The notes beneath the pieces were generated by a model. It made no database searches and was not told the DNA's origin. It worked only from the letters and a program-made list of their open reading frames with translations. DNA of 64,000 nt from Hungateiclostridiaceae bacterium UBA1305 (lineage in GTDB: Bacteria; Bacillota; Clostridia; Acetivibrionales; DTU013): positions 9,984 through 73,983 of the forward strand of contig DBTX01000021.1 of assembly GCA_002307275.1 (NCBI GenBank), written 5' to 3'. How positions within the stretch are numbered: the first letter of the stretch is position 1; each line of letters starts with the position of its first letter. Position numbers and translations under genes: made by a program. Below, one piece after another: positions 59,688 to 64,000 of the stretch.

Positions 59688-61014
59688 CCCTCTTCAAATT
59701 TGCGAATTTTGTATATTCGCCAAACCATCTGAGCTCAATAGTTCCAGTAGAACCATTTCTGTGCTTGGCTATGATAACTTCCGCAATATTTTTCTTTTCC
59801 GTATCAGGGTTGTAATAATCATCCCTGTACAGGAACATGACGATATCCGCATCCTGCTCAATAGCGCCCGACTCCCTAAGATCGCTGAGCATCGGCCTGT
59901 GGTCCGTTCTTTGTTCCGGGCCACGGCTGAGCTGAGACATGGTAACGACCGGGACATTGAGTTCCTTTGCCAGTATTTTCAGCGAGCGGGAGATTTCCGA
60001 TACCTCCTGCTGCCTGTTTTCTATTTTTCCCCTGCCCTGCATCAGCTGCAGGTAATCGATCACTACAAGTCCGAGATTCTTCTCCATCTTGAGCCTGCGG
60101 CACTTTGCCCTGATGTCCATGACGTTGATACCAGCTGTATCATCTATATAAATAGGCGCTTCGGACAACGGTGCCAACGCTTGTGCAATCTTTTTCCAAT
60201 CATCGTCCTCCAGCTTGCCGGTTCTCATTTTCTGACTGTCCACCATCACTTCGCTGCAGAGCATTCTGTTTACCAATTGGTCCTTGGACATCTCCAGGTT
60301 AAAAATTGCCACGGGCACATGTTTCTGAACTGCAGCATACTGGGCAATATTCAGCGCCATGGCGGTTTTGCCCATACCGGGCCGGGCAGCAATGAGGACA
60401 AGGTCAGAATTTTGCAGACCAGCTGTTTTAAAGTCCAGATCGTTAAAACCAGTCGGTATTCCAGTAATAAAGCCCTTGCTGTTATAGAGCTCCTCCAGAC
60501 GGCTGAAGGTCTCAAGCAGGATGTCCTTGATGTGCGTAAACCCCTGGGTGCTTCTCTTCTGGAGGATGTCAAAGATGCTCTTCTCAGCCCTATCCAGCAC
60601 GAATGCCGCTTCCTCGGAAGCATCATAACTCATACCCGAAATGTCCGAAGCTGCCTTAATGAGCCTCCTGAGCAACGCCTTCTCTTCCACAATTTTTGCA
60701 TAATGCCTGGCATTGGCTGTGGTAGGTACGGCACCGGTTATACTGGCAAGATAGTCGAGACCGCCGATATTGTCCAGCATACCCCGAAGCTGCAGTTGTT
60801 CGGAAACAGTAATGATATCGACCGGTCCAGCCTTTTCGGTGATGTCAATAATTGCTTCACATATTTCCCTATGGTCGTCTCTGTAAAAATCTTCACTCTT
60901 GATAAGCTCTGTGACTGTTGGAATGACATCCGCATCCAGCAGCATACAACCAAGAACAGCCTGCTCCGCCTCTATATTGTGTGGAGGTATTCTCCCGATG
61001 GCACTGATATCCAC
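59671..61014 (-). CDS. dnaB: Replicative DNA helicase
   Basis: This 447-residue hexameric helicase unwinds DNA at the replication fork. The N-terminal domain shows IPPHNIEAEQAVLGCMLLDA. The RecA-like core has Walker A ARPGMGKTAMALNIAQYAA, Walker B LVVIDYLQLMQGRG and VVTMSQLSRGPEQRTDHRPM. No intein is present. It lies between rplI and tilS, a normal Firmicute neighbourhood. Confidence 0.97.
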   Translation of the reverse strand: MDISAIGRIPPHNIEAEQAVLGCMLLDADVIPTVTELIKSEDFYRDDHREICEAIIDITEKAGPVDIITVSEQLQLRGMLDNIGGLDYLASITGAVPTTANARHYAKIVEEKALLRRLIKAASDISGMSYDASEEAAFVLDRAEKSIFDILQKRSTQGFTHIKDILLETFSRLEELYNSKGFITGIPTGFNDLDFKTAGLQNSDLVLIAARPGMGKTAMALNIAQYAAVQKHVPVAIFNLEMSKDQLVNRMLCSEVMVDSQKMRTGKLEDDDWKKIAQALAPLSEAPIYIDDTAGINVMDIRAKCRRLKMEKNLGLVVIDYLQLMQGRGKIENRQQEVSEISRSLKILAKELNVPVVTMSQLSRGPEQRTDHRPMLSDLRESGAIEQDADIVMFLYRDDYYNPDTEKKNIAEVIIAKHRNGSTGTIELRWFGEYTKFANLKRDEYSK

Positions 61015-61036
61015 GATTTAGACTCCCTCCGACGGT

Positions 61037-61483
61037 TTACTCATGAATCGTCTTTACTGTCAGTTTAGCGCTGACTTCCGGGTAAAGCTTGACCTCTACC
61101 TCGATAGACCCCAGTGATTTGATCGTATCTGGAAGAACGATTTTCTTTTTATCTATGTCAAGATTAAAGTCGGCCTTCAGCTTGTCGGAAATATCCTTAC
61201 TGGTTATTGAACCAAACAGTTTCCCGTTTTCGCCCGCTTTGGATTTGATGACCACTGTTGTTTGTCCTACCTTTGCGGCAAGTTCCCGCGCTTGTGCAAG
61301 TTCCCGGTCTTTCTTGGATTTCTCGGCTTCCTTCTTTGTATTCATTACATTTATATTACTTGCACTTGCTTCAGCTGCAAGTCCTCTGGGGAAAAGAAAG
61401 TTCCTGGCGTAACCGTCGCTGACATTCACCATATCTTCCTTTTTACCCAATCCCTTTACTTCCTGCTTCAAAATTACTTTCAT
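61037..61483 (-). CDS. rplI: Ribosomal protein bL9
   Basis: This 148-residue large-subunit protein has the typical N-terminus MKVILKQEVKGLGKKEDMVN, DGYARNFLFPRGLA, the central helix and the C-terminal domain (LFGSITSKDISDKLKADFNL). Full length. It lies between gdpP and dnaB as in Bacillus. Confidence 0.97.
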   Translation of the reverse strand: MKVILKQEVKGLGKKEDMVNVSDGYARNFLFPRGLAAEASASNINVMNTKKEAEKSKKDRELAQARELAAKVGQTTVVIKSKAGENGKLFGSITSKDISDKLKADFNLDIDKKKIVLPDTIKSLGSIEVEVKLYPEVSAKLTVKTIHE

Positions 61484-61493
61484 GCTGACCTCC

Positions 61494-63527
61494 TCAAACC
61501 GGCTTGTTCAATTCATTAACATATACCATTATAGCATATTTCAACTTGTCTTTCGCCTCTTCCAGTGCAATCCCCGTAAGCTGTGCTCCGGCAACGGTCA
61601 AATGCCCGCCACCGCCGAGTTTCTCCAATATCATCTGCACATTTATATCACCAAGTGACCTGCCGCTGATCCATATCTCGTTACCCACATTGCACAGCAC
61701 AAACGCCGCATTAATCCCTGTAAGATTCAACAACTCATCTGCAGCCTTTGCAGCAATTAACTGTGCATTTTTGGTACCGGTAGGACAGATCGATATCGCG
61801 ATTTCATTGCTTACGATCTCGGCAGTCTTAACAACACTTGAAATATTGGTGTAAGTCACCAGGTCGTTCTGGAACAGCTGCTTTACGGCAACAGTATCAA
61901 CACCTTGCCTCTTCAGGTACGATGCGGCTTCGAACGTCCTCACGCCTGTCTTGAACGTAAAATTTTTCGTATCTACAACGATACCCGCATACAGAGCTTC
62001 AGCTTCAATAGGCTTAAGCCTGAGCTTCTCATCGACATATTGCAATACCTCGGTCACAAGCTCGCTTGTAGAGGAAGCATAAGTTTCCTGATAGGTAAGC
62101 ACAGTGTCCTGAACATACTCTGCGCCTCTCCTGTGATGATCGATCACCACAACCTGACCCGCCATTCCGATCAATTCCGGTATTTCAGTAAAACTGGGTC
62201 TGTGCGTATCGACAATGATCAGCAAGGTCTTGCTGTTAACCATGTCCAATACTTCGTTCCGGTTGATGAACAGATCATCATATTCCTGATATTTTTGAAT
62301 TTTTGCGACAAGGCTTTCTATCGTCGGATTTATTTTATTCAAAACAATATGTGCCTCCTTGCCTCTGCTCTTCACAACCCTGTAAAGGCCAAGTGAAGCT
62401 CCAAGCGAATCGATGTCCGCATTTTCATGCCCCATAATTAAAATGGCGGCGGACTGGTCAATCAACTCACGGAGTGCACAGGCGATGACTCTTGCCTTCA
62501 CTTTCGTCCTCTTTTCAAGCTCCCTTGTTTTGCCGCCGAAAAAGCTGAAGTTATCCGCATTTTTAATGACGACCTGATCGCCTCCGCGGCCCAGAGCAAT
62601 ATCAATAGCAGCGGAAGCCGAATGGTAATTTTCAAGCGGTGTTTTCCCGTTGAGCCCGAAGCCCAGACTTAATGTGACCGGGATCTTGTTGCCCAGGTTT
62701 ATTTCCTTAACATTATCAAGTATTTCAAATCTTTTTTCTTCAAATTCCTTTAAATATTTTTGTTCAAAAAGGAAGGTATACTTGTCCCTGTCAAATTTTT
62801 TCAGGATGCCGCTGCTAAAAGACGCCCACTGATTGACCCTTTTATCGATCTCGGCCAGCATCTGCGGTCTGCCGGTATCTTCCATGCTCTGCATCAGGTC
62901 ATCATAATTGTCGATTACAATAATGCCTGCCATGATCTTTTCATCCGCATACAACTTTTTCAAACCAACCAGTTCAGTGTTGTCGATGAAATACAGTATC
63001 AGGATATATTCGCTGCCATCCTGTCTTTTTTCATGCCTGGCAAAGTTGCAAAGCACCTTATAGTGCATGCCGTTAATCACCAACTGCCTGGTTATACTTG
63101 TGGGGTTGTCCGGAAGGCTTTCAGGTTTTATTTCGTTTACAAGTGATTTGACTGCTTTTTCAAGAACTTCCTCCTCTTCGGCGATCTTTCTGAAGGAAGA
63201 GTTGTACCAGATGATTGAACCATCCACCTCTGAAACAACAAGGGGCATGGGAAAGTTCAGCAAAGTGTCCTTCGTTGTAGCATCCATATTGAAGTTGAGA
63301 TTTTCGATGTAGCTGGCAATCTCAACCTTTCTCTTGTAATTGGAACTAATGTTGTAATAGGTAAGGAAGACAAGCAAAAGAAAGCCGGGTACAGCAATGC
63401 GCCAATTCAGCGCCCCGATCACAGCTACCAGCAATAATATTATCCAGAGATAAAAACTGGCGCGCGGAATAAAAAGTCCAAGAAATTTTTTGCTGTCCAT
63501 GTCTCTGAAGAGGAACTGCCCCTTCAT
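61494..63527 (-). CDS. gdpP: Cyclic-di-AMP phosphodiesterase GdpP
   Basis: This 677-residue membrane enzyme degrades c-di-AMP. It has two N-terminal membrane helices (about residues 15-55), a PAS-like region, a degenerate GGDEF domain (about 175-310), the DHH domain (VVVIDHHRRGAEYVQDTVLT; DIDSLGASLGLYRVVKSRGK) and a C-terminal DHHA1 domain (GGGHLTVAGAQL). Domain order matches GdpP/YybT. The ATG at 63527 follows AAAGGAG and overlaps the upstream gene by 4 bp. Confidence 0.96.
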   Translation of the reverse strand: MKGQFLFRDMDSKKFLGLFIPRASFYLWIILLLVAVIGALNWRIAVPGFLLLVFLTYYNISSNYKRKVEIASYIENLNFNMDATTKDTLLNFPMPLVVSEVDGSIIWYNSSFRKIAEEEEVLEKAVKSLVNEIKPESLPDNPTSITRQLVINGMHYKVLCNFARHEKRQDGSEYILILYFIDNTELVGLKKLYADEKIMAGIIVIDNYDDLMQSMEDTGRPQMLAEIDKRVNQWASFSSGILKKFDRDKYTFLFEQKYLKEFEEKRFEILDNVKEINLGNKIPVTLSLGFGLNGKTPLENYHSASAAIDIALGRGGDQVVIKNADNFSFFGGKTRELEKRTKVKARVIACALRELIDQSAAILIMGHENADIDSLGASLGLYRVVKSRGKEAHIVLNKINPTIESLVAKIQKYQEYDDLFINRNEVLDMVNSKTLLIIVDTHRPSFTEIPELIGMAGQVVVIDHHRRGAEYVQDTVLTYQETYASSTSELVTEVLQYVDEKLRLKPIEAEALYAGIVVDTKNFTFKTGVRTFEAASYLKRQGVDTVAVKQLFQNDLVTYTNISSVVKTAEIVSNEIAISICPTGTKNAQLIAAKAADELLNLTGINAAFVLCNVGNEIWISGRSLGDINVQMILEKLGGGGHLTVAGAQLTGIALEEAKDKLKYAIMVYVNELNKPV

Positions 63528-63901
63528 TTCTCCTTTCTTCTGAAACTGCCCAAATGCCTTGATAACTCGGACAAGTCACCGTAATACTTTTCAACATCAT
63601 GGTTTTCGACCAGTCCAAGTTTCACCTTACTCTGTATTTTTAGCTCAATGGCATTATAACTTATACCAAGACGTTTCCCCAAAAGGTAGCTGATCAGTAT
63701 TATATTCGACAGAATATCAGAGACGGCTTCATACATTTCCTCCCTGACACCTTTCGCCAATACTCTGAACAAATTCGCCAGATCCGTTAGCAGCTCGCTT
63801 TTCAGCCATTCTATCAATTTAATATTTCTGGTTATGTCTATTTCCTTTTCCGGCAGTGCCATTCCATCCACCCCTATAGTTCCAGCGTCAAAAGGAGACA
63901 T
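63524..63901 (-). CDS. MazG-like family protein
   Basis: This 125-residue helical protein has the short MazG-like signature found next to gdpP in Clostridia: EKEIDITRNIKLIEWLKSEL, ISYLLGKRLGISYNAIELKI and KVKLGLVENHDVEKYYGDLS. True MazG hydrolyses nucleoside triphosphates, but this short group is poorly studied. The start may be ATG 63901 (AGAGG upstream) or ATG 63862 (GGGGTGG upstream). Confidence 0.75.
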   Translation of the reverse strand: MSPFDAGTIGVDGMALPEKEIDITRNIKLIEWLKSELLTDLANLFRVLAKGVREEMYEAVSDILSNIILISYLLGKRLGISYNAIELKIQSKVKLGLVENHDVEKYYGDLSELSRHLGSFRRKEK

Positions 63902-63974
63902 TTCTCGAACCTCTCACATCCCAGAGAATAAACTTGGTTTCTGCTACAGAAGGATATCCAAATCCGGTTACTTA

Positions 63975-64000
63975 CTTCTGGTTTCGTTTCTGGTTTCGTT
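63975..64000. repeat. 12-bp tandem repeat at window edge
   Basis: The unit ttctggtttcgt occurs in two adjacent near-identical copies (63975-63986 and 63987-63998), followed by the start of a possible third. It may be the edge of a larger tract outside the window. Confidence 0.5.

Noticed and set aside
59761..61068. 435-codon plus-strand open frame
   Set aside because: It is antisense to dnaB, and dnaB has all helicase motifs in frame.

Overview
The window looks like a chromosomal segment of an anaerobic, motile, Gram-positive Clostridia member (Bacillota). The evidence is the gene content (a Bacillus/Clostridium-type comF-yvyF-flgM-flgN-flgK-flgL-DUF6470-fliW-csrA-flagellin-fliD-fliS order, GdpP-RplI-DnaB, a SAM-I riboswitch before metK, S-layer-homology and radical SAM proteins), strong AGGAGG ribosome binding sites, and moderate to low GC. 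Genus cannot be fixed from sequence alone. No rRNA, tRNA, CRISPR array, prophage or intact transposon was seen.

Layout. 1-4.5 kb: leucine genes leuC-leuD (leuD cut by the window edge), an AraC-type regulator, a ribbon-helix-helix/MazF toxin-antitoxin pair and a small PC4-like protein. 4.9-19.3 kb: a minus-strand locus resembling a Tad/type IVc pilus. In transcription order it holds a Ser/Thr kinase fused to a CpaE-like domain, a TadA ATPase, a CpaB-like protein, a CpaE-like protein, a second TadA-like ATPase with a Ser/Asn linker, a fused TadB/TadC-like membrane protein, a pilin-like protein, two small secreted or anchored proteins, an SLH protein and a large exported protein. 19.8-22 kb: a PflX-like radical SAM protein and a membrane-anchored alpha/beta hydrolase lacking its expected histidine. 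22.2-36.8 kb: late flagellar genes (a FliD-like orphan on the plus strand, then FliS, FliD, FlaG, flagellin, a glycosyltransferase-TPR protein, CsrA, FliW, DUF6470, FlgL, two FlgK paralogues, FlgN, FlgM) with sigma-28-like promoters. 37.2-49.6 kb: a plus-strand glycan island of ten genes (RfbF, two FkbM methyltransferases, a TylF methyltransferase, glycosyltransferases, a radical SAM-glycosyltransferase fusion, a pyruvyltransferase, a B12-type radical SAM enzyme, an aldo/keto reductase-ferredoxin). It sits exactly where yvyF and flgM are normally neighbours. 49.9-63.9 kb: minus-strand yvyF, comF, recD2, a small membrane protein, metK, ftsH, hpt, tilS, dnaB, rplI, gdpP and a MazG-like gene.

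How the parts work together. The flagellar block builds the hook-filament junction and filament under FlgM/sigma-28 and FliW/CsrA control. The adjacent island and the glycosyltransferase-TPR gene probably glycosylate flagellin or another surface polymer. The Tad-like locus is probably a second surface appendage with kinase-linked control.

The most unusual recurring signal is a set of tandem repeats whose unit includes the 3' end and stop codon of the adjacent gene (leuC, the pilin-like gene, pflX, fliS, and probably metK), alongside in-frame low-complexity expansions inside other genes. All calls come from reading the sequence; no database search was run.
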